From assembly GCA_011947345.1 (NCBI GenBank), contig JAAVTG010000840.1, forward strand, positions 1-30,977: a DNA stretch of 30,977 nucleotides. The letters are read 5' to 3'. The stretch is from Phytophthora quininea (Eukaryota; Oomycota; Peronosporomycetes; Peronosporales; Peronosporaceae). This document shows, one piece after another, positions 1 through 10,211 of this stretch. The notes below the pieces were generated by a model. It was not told where the DNA came from and did no database searches. It saw only the letters and a list, made by a program, of their open reading frames with translations. Numbering within the stretch: the first letter of the stretch is position 1; the number at the start of each line of letters is the position of its first letter. The position numbers and the translations under genes were made by a program.

Positions 1-213
1 CCTCCCACACGCCTCAGCACGAAATCAGTCGCCGACATGCCGCAAACGGCAGCCTCCACAACCACACTCACGCAACGCTTTTCGGGCAAAGAGAAGAACA
101 GGTCTTACATTTCAAAGGACTCGCAGCAGCCGGCCGAAGCCGCCGCCGCAAGACACTTCACGTCTGCGCGTCCCCATCCACCGACTACACGGAAGGAAGG
201 GAGCCAAGTTTGA
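1..213 (-). other. ITS2 of rDNA, partial
   Basis: Reading the minus strand, the stretch after the 5.8S carries the Phytophthora-type ITS2 opening (CTTCCTTCCGTGTAGTCGG, then GTGAAGTGTCTTGCGG and CTGCGAGTCCTTTGAAATGTA-like blocks). It runs off the left edge before any 28S is reached. Family ITS2 is usually near 400 nt or more, so only the 5' part is here. The short open frames across it have no coding meaning. Confidence 0.85.
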
Positions 214-374
214 TGTACGGACACTGATACAGGCATACTCCCAGGCATAACCCGGAAGTGCAATATGCGTTCAAAATTTCGATGACTCACTGAATCCTGC
301 AATTCGCATTACGTATCGCAGTTCGCAGCGTTCTTCATCGATGTGCGAGCCTAGACATCCACTGCTGAAAGTTG
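214..374 (-). rRNA. 5.8S ribosomal RNA
   Basis: The minus strand begins with CAACTTTCAGCAGTGGATG and carries the conserved 5.8S core (CGATGAAGAACGCTGCGAAC, then TGCGAATTGCAGGATTCAG). It ends near the GTGTCCGTACA block typical of oomycete 5.8S. Length is about 160 nt, as expected. The ends are set by similarity to remembered oomycete sequences and may be off by a few bases. Transcription runs towards the left edge, in the order 18S, ITS1, 5.8S, ITS2. Confidence 0.93.
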
Positions 375-551
375 CTATCTAGTTAAAAGCAAGGACTTTC
401 GTCCCCACAGTATGGTTCAGTAGTTCGGAATGGGAAAAGGCTACTGGCCCCGACTTTTCAGCCCGAGCGGTCGCGTGATAGGTCTCAACCGGCCGAAGCC
501 AGGAGTCCCCAACGTCAAAAATACGGTTCACGTGGAAAGTTTTAGGTGTGG
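375..551 (-). other. ITS1 of rDNA
   Basis: This is the spacer between the 18S 3' end and the 5.8S. Its minus-strand start (CCACACCTAAAACTTTCCACG) and its end (GGGGACGAAAGTCCTTGC, then TTTTAACTAGATAG) are Phytophthora-like. The middle part differs from the Phytophthora ITS1 sequences I remember, so I do not name a species. Confidence 0.88.
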
Positions 552-598
<47 letters not shown>

Positions 599-731
599 AC
601 CTTCCTCTAAATGGCGAGGTTTAAAAAGTTCCCATCGGTCCACTCGCAATGAAGCAAGCGGACCCACGGTCCCAATTTTTCACCGAGTCATTCAATCGGT
701 AGGTGCGACGGGTGTGTACAAAGGGCAGGGA
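552..731 (-). rRNA. 18S rRNA, 3' fragment only
   Basis: The minus strand ends in the canonical 18S tail (GTAGGTGAACCTGCGGAAGG, then ATCATTA), preceded by AAGTCGTAACAAGGTTTCCG. Similarity continues back to TCCCTGCCCTTTGTACACAC at about 731 and then stops abruptly. Only about 180 of roughly 1,800 nt remain. In the otherwise invariant decoding-site segment three bases are missing: this copy has ACACACCCGTCGC where ACACACCGCCCGTCGC is expected. The fragment is therefore truncated and probably non-functional, or damaged by assembly error. Confidence 0.9.
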
Positions 732-3700
732 TGCATCGCCATCGGGCCGTAGTCGAATGTCGAGTGCGACTTCGTTGGGGTTAAACTTGGGGACGCGTGA
801 TAATAACCAGGAACGGGCTAAGCGTCGACCTAAAGTGTCGGGGTTTATTCCACTGCTAAACTATCAATCGCTCGTTGCAATTTTGAGCGAGCCTCTGGAA
901 CGGCAGAACTCGTCTTCAAGAACGATCTTCCGCACTCGCCTGCGTATGGGCAGAATCCACGACCGGATCTCCGTCACCTGCTACTCGGTGGTTTTCGAAG
1001 TGATTAAGAGGAGCTTGTCTGTTGTATCGCTTGACACTTACATCCCTGTGATAAACTTTTCCGTGAGTGACATGAAGATGCAGTGCGTGACACGAACAGA
1101 GTTCCTGAACGACTACGTGGTGGATGCTAGCGTCGAGATTTCCGCTCGATATTATAATACCTCGCTAGCAGATTGGGAGCCATTTATTGAACCTTGGCGC
1201 GCGTACGCAAAGGGACGAAGTGGGGGAGGTGAGGATGGCACAACCTTGCAGCTGAGTGCACTGCAGCGACTGAATGTCAACTGCACAGATTCGCTCATTC
1301 GTCTGCTATCCAGTATCGCCAAAAATCGTCGCAAGCAGGATTTTTACGTGGAGAAGCGTACACTGGCAGCCGTGGCTGCTGATGGAGAGGCTAAAAGGAA
1401 GACGGCCGTGTGTGCGTCCTCAACAACCTTGGCGTTCCTATTCGCCTCGCGAATCTGAATACTTCGCACGCGGGAACTCTCCACGTAGACGTGAGGATGG
1501 ATGGTCATTTCCTGGGTACTCACGTTTCCACAATGTTCGCGTTTCGGTGGTCCTTTTACCCTGGTGGCATCCCCGTGAGATGGCGAATGTGGAGAATTTC
1601 CGGCACAAGTTCTCGTTACCCTACGGCGGTGCGCAGTCTGGTGTCACGCCTATCTTAAAAATTGACGTGCTAACAACCGACGAACGCAAACGCAACTACG
1701 TGTTTGACCATGTCACAAACAAGTACGTCGAAGTCGAAATAGATGACGACGACGACCTCTGGACGTGCCACCAGCACAACCGATCACCCGCCCACGTCAC
1801 ACCGGCGAGTGGCGCGTGACGAGAGCTCTAGCAGCACTCAGAAGGTCAAATGGTCGTCTGTCGGGTCCGCAGAAATTAATTTGGCTGGCAACGTCATGTC
1901 CTCTTGACCCCAATCGCATGAGGCTAAACAGGTGGTATCGTCTTCACGACCTTCGTGGGAACGTCACCGGCGAGATCTTCGTTGGCTTGCACTTTGTACC
2001 TGAAGCAGACACTCCAGCCCACCGTACAAGGATCAACGAGCCTCAGCAAGTGAAGGACGGACAGTTTTTGGTGTTTGATCCACTCAAGATCGTCGCAGCC
2101 AACCCGAAAGGCCCAGCGGACGACTGCAAGGACCACGTTATGCTATCGGATGGTTTACGCGGAAGTTATATCCCGCCTTTGGCCCTTGAAGTGATGGTGG
2201 GTTCCTCTCGAATGAGTTTAATGTGTCCACTGCGTCGTGCAGGGAAATTTCTGATTCAAGGAGAAAAATTCTGGCCGAAGTCAAGGTCGCCCAAAGGGAC
2301 GAGTCTCGCCGTGTGTTGCTGCTGAGCTCCCTGTCCAGCTGAAGAATGACACTAGCATCGACATGGAACTCTGGACCTGCCGGACGCGCTTAACTCCTGG
2401 TGAGAGTGGCGTTTTGCCAAGAACGGGCAAGTTGATGACTCTGACCACCAGCAACAAAATGTCTGTCCCTATTAGTGCGATGTTTGGGGAAAAGACTCGA
2501 TTGTCGTGAAAGTTGAAGGCTGCAAGCCTACTGTGGTGGCGGATTTGAACAAGCTGGCAGCTGGATCTACCATATTGACACTGGAGTCAGAAGACAGCGA
2601 AGGTCTTGGCTACTGTTTGTATGTGAATATTACCTCTCACATGCGGAAAGTGTACAGGGAAGAGCACCAAGGAATGATAACGCGGGGCAACACAACCCAG
2701 GACGGCGAGCTGCAGACGTACGCGACGAAGTACCAGATCTCTCTGCACTCGTGCTTAATGTTTGAGAATACGCTGCCGATCCGAGTACAATACAAAATCG
2801 TGGCCAGCGGTGGAGAACATCGTACGAACGGGCACACCTCCCCTGGAGAAGAAGTGCCAATCCACGACTTTCAGCTGGACGCGCGCTTGATGTTGCGACT
2901 TCCAGAGATGGATTCGATTTGGAGTCGCCCAATCTCTTGGCGACTGCATCTATCGGGAGGGGATGGACAAAGCCATTAAGGCGATGCTGGGGGCAAATGG
3001 ATCTTGGGATCCAGTGGTGGAGTTCCTTCCATCCCCTCAGAGTCCTGGCATTTCGTTCAAGGAGGGCGATATTGCTTCGAACAAAGTTACTACCCGTCTC
3101 GATTACACTGCAGCAGACGATGGAAGTCCACGATCGTACTGTTCTGCTCGCTCTGGGTATACAACCAGTCCCACGTCCAGACGTTGTTATTCCGGTGCGC
3201 TGATAATCCTGATGCAGACGCACTAGCTGTTCCTCAGCTGGTTCCCCAACGACCTGTGCCACGACTGATGGATTGCCCCGGCCAAGCCTTTGAGATTGGG
3301 ACCATTATCGACACGGAAGTTTCACGGTGGTCTGACAAAATCCACTCGACGGTGGTGGGCGTGCAAGAACCTATTAGCCTGAAATTTGGCAGCAAACTCG
3401 GCCCGAGGTCACGGAACGAGTTGGGGATATCGATCCAGCGACCACTGGGCCAATTCCACCGCACCACGCAAGTGATCGTCACTTCTCATTTCGTGTTTGT
3501 CAATAAGACGCAGGCTGGCTTCAAGGTCTCTCAGTACATGAAGACCAATGACCGGATTGTGGAACTGCCTGCCATGACGAGCAAAGGCCTCCCGTCCACG
3601 CATCACTTCGATTTTGACGCGTCCACTAGCGTGTCGAACCGCCGAGTTTACATCCGAATGGACCACCATGGGGCCGAGTGGAGTGGACCGTTTGCTGTTG

Positions 3701-6700
3701 ACGAGGAAAACGAGTTTTCTGAAATTGAATGGCTCGGTAGTGGATGGGTGGAAGGACACCAGTGGTAGCGGGTTCGAGCACGAAGGATACAGGCGCAGCG
3801 TTTCCTCAATGCTTCGCGTGAAGATTCGGATTAGCAACATGGGTCCGAGCATGGTGGTGACGCTGCTGCGCGACGATCCCCAATGTATATGATCCTCAAT
3901 GAATCAAGCTCGGATGTTTTCGTCAGCCAGGTACAGTCCTCCGACGAGCAAGTGGTAGTCCGAAGCGGGAATTTATTCCGTTTGCTTGGATGAAACCTGA
4001 CGGACCTTGGTAAGTTGTGTCTTGAAGATATATTGTGGCTCAATATGCTAATCAATGAGATTTGATCTGTTCTGCAGGAGAGTTGCTTGTCGGACTGGAA
4101 GTGTTGTGGGCCGCCACGAGATGATATCACGGAATTACGGTGTGTATGATTTTGCAAACTTAGATCGCGAGCGAAACATCGACGCTCTCCGCTACCGGAT
4201 GTTCGGCAGCAAGGCGAAAAGTGTGACGGGAGACATCGTGGTCGATCAGGCTTCAAGGGTGCTAGTATTCCGTGATCACAATCCAGACACTCCGCCGAGC
4301 TACATCTTGGAAGTCAAGATCATTGCAGCACGCCTCCGCAACGAGTTTTCTCTGAAGCCAGACTCTACAGCTGAGGTCACTGCAGAGACCGACAACCACG
4401 GGGTAAGCAAGTGATTTTGTACGGACTGATATCATAATGTGCTGACAAATAACGTCGATACGCAGGCCAAAGCAACGGAATCCAAAGAGTTGAAGACGGC
4501 ACATGTCTATCGATTCGATTCCGACCTTGAATTCGCATGCGATTCGCGGCCCAAGAAGCTAACGTTGAATTTCTACGAGAGTCGCGTGGGTCAAGATAGG
4601 AATGACATGAACTCATCTTCTGTTGAGATTGACGACGACAGTTATTTCAACAGCAATCGGCGAATAGGGATGAGTTCTCGCGAACTTGCCGACATGGAGG
4701 GATCGGGAAGTCCGGGGAAGACACAACGTCGTTTGAAATGATGCACACTCCTCCAGCATCTTCACCGGTGCGTAGATGCCGCCCATTGTCAGGGAATATT
4801 TCGTCGGACAGCGCGTTTACATTGCCTCGGAATCAAGGCTTTTACCGCAACGATAGCGATATGTCCTATCTGGATGGACCGCTCCTGCTTAGTGACATCG
4901 AACGTGTGAGTGACTCTTACGCTACTTCGGACCAGTCGGTTGAAGACGCAGAGCGTCATAAAGACCACGAATACGGCGCTGCTGGTACTGTCGAAATCAA
5001 AATCCCCAAGAAAGCGTGGACTCGGCTTGGTGTCGGAGCGAAACGTTCCATTGCGTTGTCTTACAACACGGCAGAGCAAGCTCGACGGTCGCTCGGGCGA
5101 GTCGAAGGACACTGGTGGGAAATGCGAGAACCAGAGACGGGAGATCTTGTCGGTGAAGTGCTCGTGGCCTTGAAATTTCGTACGTCAGTACGCGAGCACA
5201 TTCAGCCGACAGGTATCTTCAACACGAGTGTGATTATCCCAAGCATTGGGCTGTCGTTCCTCCACAATGCCAACTCCAATATGGTTGAAGTCGCGTACTT
5301 GTCGATGCAACGGCTTGGGTTGCTGTATTCTTGTGCGGGTGGCAGCAGTGAGGTGGTGTTTTCGTTGGGGAACGTGCAAATGGACAATCAGATGGAGCGT
5401 GAGGTGGTGCTGGGGCCCAAAGTGCACCGAGTGAAGGAAGGGGTGTCGGTTCGGCTCCGCGATCGCTGGCGGAGCTTCATGAACTATCGCTACCGTGGCA
5501 TCTTTGAAGAGCTCGAGACGACGAACGTGAGTGTGATCCAGTTCCGCATGTTGTGGAATTCGAGCTGCCATGCCGGTGAGTTCACCCACTACGAACTGAT
5601 TGAGCTCATTATGCAGGAGCTGGAAGTGTCGACAGACGAGAAGTTTGTGGTGAATCTCATCAGTGTTTTCCAGGGCCTTGAAGGGCTGACCAGTCAACAT
5701 ACGTTCGAGGAGATTGTCAACACTCAGTTGGATTATGCTGGAGGGTTTAATAGTAGTGCGTTGATTCCTGCCGCTGGGATTGATGAGAAGAGCAGCGTAG
5801 GCAACGGAGCTCATGGTGGCGCCGCTGTGACTGCTGCTAAGTCCGAAGCCAGCGGCGTGTACATCGAGGAGCTTTCTATCGAGGCCGTTCGGATTACGTT
5901 TACGATGGAACTACACGGCGGAAGGTACATTAAGACGCTGGGTCCTTCAGGTCGACGGCTTGCCGTGTATCTCCCCGAGTCTAACGTCAAGGATTTCCGT
6001 CTGTACTTGACGAAATTGTCGTTTTCCCATCTGTACGAGCCCCAGGCGAGTGTGGTGGAGAAGGTGACGCGACGATACCAACAGCAAGCTGTCATCCTCG
6101 TCCTCAGTGGTCTACACACCGTGTCGGTATATGCGAATCCGTTCCGCATTGTTTACCGATTAGGTCACGGCGTCGTCGAGCTCGTGCGTCTTCCAGCTCG
6201 TGGGTTGGCCTCGGGTAGTCCGCTAGAGCTCATCAGCGGCGCTTATTTGGGCGTGCGATCACTGGCCATGAACACGATCAGCGCTAGTTACGAGATCGTG
6301 GCTGGTGCTACTGGCATTTTGGGGCTGTGCTCACTCCTTTTGTGCCTGAAAGTCGGCGGAGAGCTTTTGAAGAGGATCTGGTGGCGTTCCAACGTGCTGT
6401 GATTGAGGAAGTGGACGCTTTCGATGCCGCAGAGGAGCGGACGATGACGAAGGTCATTGTCAGGAAGCCGCGCGAATTCGACCCGTCAGGTGTGGGCCTC
6501 CTGACAGTGTATGGTCCTGGATCGGTGCCGTTGGAAGAGCAAGAACGGATCGACCACAAGGCGGTGGTGCTGATTCAGATGTGGTGGCGGCGGCGTCGAG
6601 CTGCGTTGCTGCTGGCAGCGGCTCGACGACCTGACCTGTGCCCGACGAGATGGACCGAGTGTTTGGCAGGTCTGGGCAGTGCATCGTCCAGTGATGGCCC

Positions 6701-6914
6701 AACGCTGCGCTGGTGTATAGTAAATGGTGTAGACGAAGACTGCAGCGAGCAAGAGGCCAGCATTTTTGTTATTTATTATCGACACGAATCAAAGCAAGAA
6801 TTGTGTCAACAGAGTCTAGTTGCAGCCAACTTCAACGTCGTTCTCGTGATGCCTTCCAGTCTTCAACCACTCATCGAGGCAAACCTTCACGCGAACGCGT
6901 ACGGCTTTGGTTGA
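732..6914 (+). CDS. VPS13-type bridge-like lipid transfer protein, 3' half, frame-disrupted
   Basis: VPS13 proteins are very long rod-shaped lipid conduits at membrane contact sites. Only the C-terminal half is present. The open frame starts at the 18S break; recognisable VPS13 sequence includes WEPFIEPW near 1174, VTGEIFVGLHFVPE near 1960-2001 (adaptor-binding/C2-like region), FAWMKPDGPW near 3979-4011 (SHR-BD region), and a long intact C-terminal block at 4738-6402. After a further shift near 6320 comes an acidic/basic tail with an IQ-like segment (AVVLIQMWWRRRR, about 6560-6600). Frame changes lie near 1415, 1560, 1800, 2310, 2510, 2930, 3110, 3770, 3890, 4140, 4738 and 6320; two further breaks are genuine-looking introns. 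The true stop is uncertain, as the last 60 codons look non-conserved. The gene is either error-ridden or decaying, and it lacks its first half. Confidence 0.8.
4010..4077 (+). other. Intron in VPS13-like gene (68 nt)
   Basis: Donor GTAAGT and acceptor CTGCAG bound 68 nt. Removing it joins the PDGPW block to a downstream open frame (ESCLSDWK...). Length and sites fit oomycete introns. Confidence 0.7.
4403..4465 (+). other. Intron in VPS13-like gene (63 nt)
   Basis: Donor GTAAGC and acceptor CGCAG bound 63 nt. The upstream frame ends on a complete codon (GGG) and the downstream frame continues with GCC AAA GCA, so splicing keeps phase 0. This explains the frame change here without an indel. 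Confidence 0.78.
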
Positions 6915-6950
6915 AGCAGGCACCGCGTGTTGTTAGACACTCGTTACTGG

Positions 6951-6968
6951 TGTGTGTGTGTGTATGTG
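6951..6968 (+). repeat. TG microsatellite
   Basis: A TG run, interrupted once by TA, lies about 60 nt upstream of the first Mpv17-family start codon. Confidence 0.8.
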
Positions 6969-7024
6969 TCTTTCGACCGTTTTGCTGCACTTTCGAATTG
7001 GCGAGATACCCCACAGGTCCTTCG

Positions 7025-7528
7025 ATGCGAGGCTTCCGACTCCAGTACGACAAGTGGCTGCGGGAATCGCCGCTGGTGACGAAAGGCATCACGTCGGCGG
7101 TTCTCTTCGGCACCGGGGACCGGATCGCCCAGCGGATCGAAACGGACAAGAACGACGACTCGGACCGTCATGGTCTCCACCGGACGGCTCGGATGATGGT
7201 GTGGGGCGGACTTCTGTTCGCCCCAATCGGCCACACATGGTATAACTTCCTGGAGAAGGCGGTTCGGGGCAAGACCACCGCTGCGGTGGTGAAGAAGATT
7301 GCTGCGGATCAGTTGATCTTCTCGCCGCCGTTGTCGTTGGCATTCTTCACGTCCGCAGGGTGTTCCGAAGGCAAGTCGCTACGTGGCTCAGTGGAGACTG
7401 CAGTGGCCAAAGTGCCGCCGACAATGGCAGTGAACTGGACCGTGTGGCCGCTTGTTCACGTGTGCACGTTCGGCTTTGTGGCGCTGCAGTATCGGATTCT
7501 CTTCATCAACGTCGTCAACATTGGCTGA
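7025..7528 (+). CDS. Mpv17/PMP22-family protein 1, cut by a nonsense codon
   Basis: This family comprises small four-helix inner-membrane proteins of mitochondria or peroxisomes linked to channel activity and mtDNA maintenance. The start was chosen at MRGFRLQYDKWLRESPLVTK because all six paralogues begin with MR(G/R/S) followed by Y..WL...P.LTK. Visible family blocks are GTGDRIAQR, RMMVWGGLLFAPIGHTWYN and ALQYRILFINVVNIG. A TGA at 7526-7528 stands where the paralogues have Trp (G-W-S-x-x-L-S). The same frame then continues open through SAFLSRMASKNN to TAA at 7631-7633, giving 202 residues if read through and 167 as it stands. The change looks like a single substitution rather than an indel. 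The upstream in-frame extension to 6713 is not supported by the paralogues. Confidence 0.85.
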   Translation: MRGFRLQYDKWLRESPLVTKGITSAVLFGTGDRIAQRIETDKNDDSDRHGLHRTARMMVWGGLLFAPIGHTWYNFLEKAVRGKTTAAVVKKIAADQLIFSPPLSLAFFTSAGCSEGKSLRGSVETAVAKVPPTMAVNWTVWPLVHVCTFGFVALQYRILFINVVNIG

Positions 7529-7639
7529 TCGGCGTTCCTGTCACGCATGGCGAGTAAGAACAACGACAACACCAATCCAGTCGAGGACATTATGCAGCGC
7601 ATCGAAGAAGCCGAAGAGACCGCAACAGCGTAAACCAAA

Positions 7640-7740
7640 TTCAAATTCAAATGATTGTTAGACGGAATTTGCAGGACATTTGCAGGACAATGGCAACGAG
7701 GTATTTTAAACCAATCATAGCAACGTAATTTGAATTTGAA
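7640..7740. repeat. 13-bp inverted repeat bracketing 75 bp
   Basis: TTCAAATTCAAAT at 7640-7652 is the exact reverse complement of ATTTGAATTTGAA at 7728-7740. The enclosed DNA contains the left TTTGCAGGACA tandem motif of the neighbouring Crypton-like element. It could be a small non-autonomous element or part of the Crypton end. Confidence 0.5.
7664..7689 (+). repeat. Left boundary repeats of Crypton-like element
   Basis: GGAATTTGCAGGACA (7664-7678) is followed immediately by a second TTTGCAGGACA (7679-7689), so the 11-mer is in tandem. The 15-mer recurs exactly at the right side of the element. Confidence 0.75.
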
Positions 7741-7916
7741 CCAATCGCTTTAGTGCTGATTTTGCTTCCGTGCCCTGCGATGCAGAGCTGCTACAGAGAT
7801 CCAAGTCAGTTGACCCCGACGCCGTTTGCGATTGTTTGCTGTAAGCTGGGGACCGTGACGCTCTTCTCACAGGCCGTGAAGGTCTTTACAGCCTCTTCGA
7901 CGCTCTGATGAGCACG

Positions 7917-9835
7917 TCACCAGCCGGTACGCTTTGGTTCGTTCTCAATCATGCACATTAGATAACGTGCGTCACTAAGTCGCTTCTGTAAGTTCCTGTT
8001 TGGCATATCGCGTCCGTCGAGAACTCGCAACGGAGGAATCTTCTTGCATGAATTACCACACTGCCATAACACCCACAGCATGGCAACCGAGCAATCAGGC
8101 AGCTCAAAATCTGGTGGAACACGCCTGAATTTACCTCCCCAAAAGAATGACGGAGTCATCCATGCGTTGTCAGCGTGTTGATGGCTAGAAGTTTGCGGAG
8201 CATTTGAGTTCAACTTCTCCACCAAAGCAGTCACTCCTGTGGACTCTAGACACCGTTGGAGGGCACTGTCAAGCCCGTCGAAAGTCACGACGCCGGCACC
8301 AATTGCTCGCTGCTCAAGTTCTGCCATGATGTCACGCACGGTTGCGGTTCTGGTCGCATCTACGTGTTCGATAGTTTTCATCGCTACTTCTAGCAATGCT
8401 TTGACTTCTCGTAGAATGGCTACATGCGGCGGTACTCCGGTGGGCTGTAGACGATTGCTAGTGTCATCAATCCCACACATCTTCGACGACAAGTCTGCTA
8501 TTAGTGGGGTGTTGGAACAAGGGCGATTCTAGCAACGGGTGCTTAACTGAGAGATGTGTTCGCAGATACGGCGCGTGATATACTAACGAGGCCAGGCAAA
8601 ATTCGCCGACGTAAGTTAACTGAGACGGTAATCCTGGAAATACACACGCAATAGCTTGTTCGACGGCAGCATCACGTTCGCCAAAGTGCGGAGGTAAAAC
8701 CGCAAATTTGTGACTTCCAGGTGGCAAGCCAGACACGGTTCTTCCGACATGCATATCACCTGCTGCTTCGTAGCGTAGATAAGTGTTCTGAACTCCTCCT
8801 AATGACCACCCAGCTCTCAGGTGCACAGCGGTCGATGACGGACAAGCCGTAGAACCTGACGCACAGTAAGTAGCCGCTCCTTTTCGCATAGAATGAGTAC
8901 CAAGCTCGTCTTGGTTTACTCCTCTCCTACGTAATTCAGCATTTGATTCATCTCTTTCTAACAATCGGTGCAAGCACTTGCGGAATCGTTCATATTGATT
9001 ACTGCCGGGAACAAAAGATCACTTCCGTCAAAAGATGAAGTCGCCCAAAACATAGCGATAGCGAGAACTGGGCAAATTGCTGGGTTCAAAGGGTTTGCGT
9101 ATATATGGCGTGGGTCACGGGGTCTGCTACCTTCTTGATCATTTTTTGATGTGTGAAATAAATACAAAGAGCGTCCCCACTCCACTCCATGTGCCCATGG
9201 TGAATCCCAAAAGCATTAGCGGACCGACACATTAAATTCCAAGCAATAATCATATATGTTCGAGCAAAAGCCATGTCGTTTGCCGAGCTCCTGAAAAGCT
9301 GCTCACACAAAAACATACAGATCAAATGACAAAGGATCCTTGCCCGTCTTAGCGCGAATTTCTCCTCGTGCTGCAGCAGTCGCTCTATCTCGTTTCAATC
9401 CTTTGAAATACTTTTGTAAACCTTTTTCCATTGTTGACGGAATTTCAAGACCATAGTCACGATATAAATTGAAAAGTCCCGCTCGATGTGTGTTCAATGC
9501 TGAATAGCTTAAAGCAGTGCCATCAGATTTTTCCAGCGTTAGCAGCCAAGCTCCAAACACATCCATTTGCATGGCATCAAACCGAAGAGGGGGTTGGCTA
9601 CGTCACGATCGAGTAGAGGCTTTAGTCGTTTCCGGAGCTGCTTCAAAGATGCACCCGAAACATCGCCAAGACATTCAGCGAAGGCAGGAGACACGAGATT
9701 TGGCTTGTATAACACAATCCAGGCAATAAATCGACCGTAGGAGTTCTGGTACACAGCGCGAGAACGCGCGCTGACCGTGTTTCGCTGTATCTCCGTCACT
9801 TGCCTCGTCAAGTCTTCCCAGTCGACGGTCGCCAT
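7917..9835 (-). CDS. Crypton tyrosine recombinase with C-terminal GCR1-like DNA-binding domain, frame-disrupted
   Basis: Tyrosine recombinase thought to cut and rejoin DNA at the transposon ends. The N-terminus (MATVDWEDLTRQVTEIQRNT, 9835 downward) is a helical core-binding region with RSRAVYQNSYGRFIAW. The catalytic part shows a first Arg in WNLMCRSANAFGI, a Lys region (HQKMIKK), the box HSMRKGAATY (H-x-x-R), a Trp in RAGWSLGG and a candidate nucleophile Tyr in VQNTYLRY. The C-terminal 190 residues (8492-7917) contain FFWGGKFRRVPPDFELP and a W..W..G..C..IPPLR pattern, like the GCR1_C-type domain of Cryptons. Frame changes lie near 9578, 9315, 9150, 8985 and 8480. The stop at 7917 is followed in frame by further coding-like sequence, so the true end may be farther left. 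No intact copy is encoded as written. Confidence 0.78.
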
Positions 9836-9882
9836 CGTTTCGTTCTGCAGTCAGAAATTGTCTTGATTTTTGTATGCCGAAC

Positions 9883-10041
9883 TTGCAGGACTTTTGTCCA
9901 GCAAAAGTGGTAGAAATTGGTTGTTGTCTCGGCCCTATAGTGAGCCCCTGTTTATTTTTGATTATGCTGCTTTCCATTTGGAATTTGCAGGACACTTTGT
10001 CCTGCAGAAAGCGAACTGATGGGTATATTGTCCTGCAAATT
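9883..10041 (+). repeat. Right boundary repeats and palindromes of Crypton-like element
   Basis: Three related motifs lie in 160 bp. TTGCAGGAC at 9883-9891 is part of the hairpin GGAC-TTTT-GTCC (9888-9899). AATTTGCAGGACA at 9982-9994 is part of the perfect palindrome TGCAGGACA-CTT-TGTCCTGCA (9986-10006). The inverted TGTCCTGCAAATT is at 10029-10041. These are plausible recombinase binding or crossover sites. Confidence 0.7.
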
Positions 10042-10211
10042 CTGGAGAATGAGCTTGGCGATCGCTAATTTTACTGCCCAGCTCAGAGCGTCTTATTAGT
10101 TTGCATTTATCTTGGTCTTGCTGGATATCGAGGCAGCATTGCTTTCGACGTTGGTTCAACTGTTCAATCAGTTGTGAATTTACCTTCACGATCAACAGCT
10201 TCGCTGAGGAA

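Larger units (their letters stand above)
7664..10041 (-). mobile_element. Crypton-like tyrosine-recombinase transposon
   Basis: A broken tyrosine recombinase gene on the minus strand is bracketed by repeated copies of one motif. GGAATTTGCAGGACA occurs identically at 7664-7678 and 9980-9994, and the inverted form TGTCCTGCAAATT is at 10029-10041. Cryptons are DNA transposons that move by a tyrosine recombinase without a DDE transposase and are known from oomycetes. Classical Cryptons have only short direct repeats at their ends, so the exact borders are uncertain and could lie within these limits. The element sits between Mpv17-family genes 1 and 2. Confidence 0.65.

Noticed and set aside
430..624. 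64-residue open frame on plus strand
   Set aside because: It lies wholly in ITS1 and the 18S 3' end read backwards.
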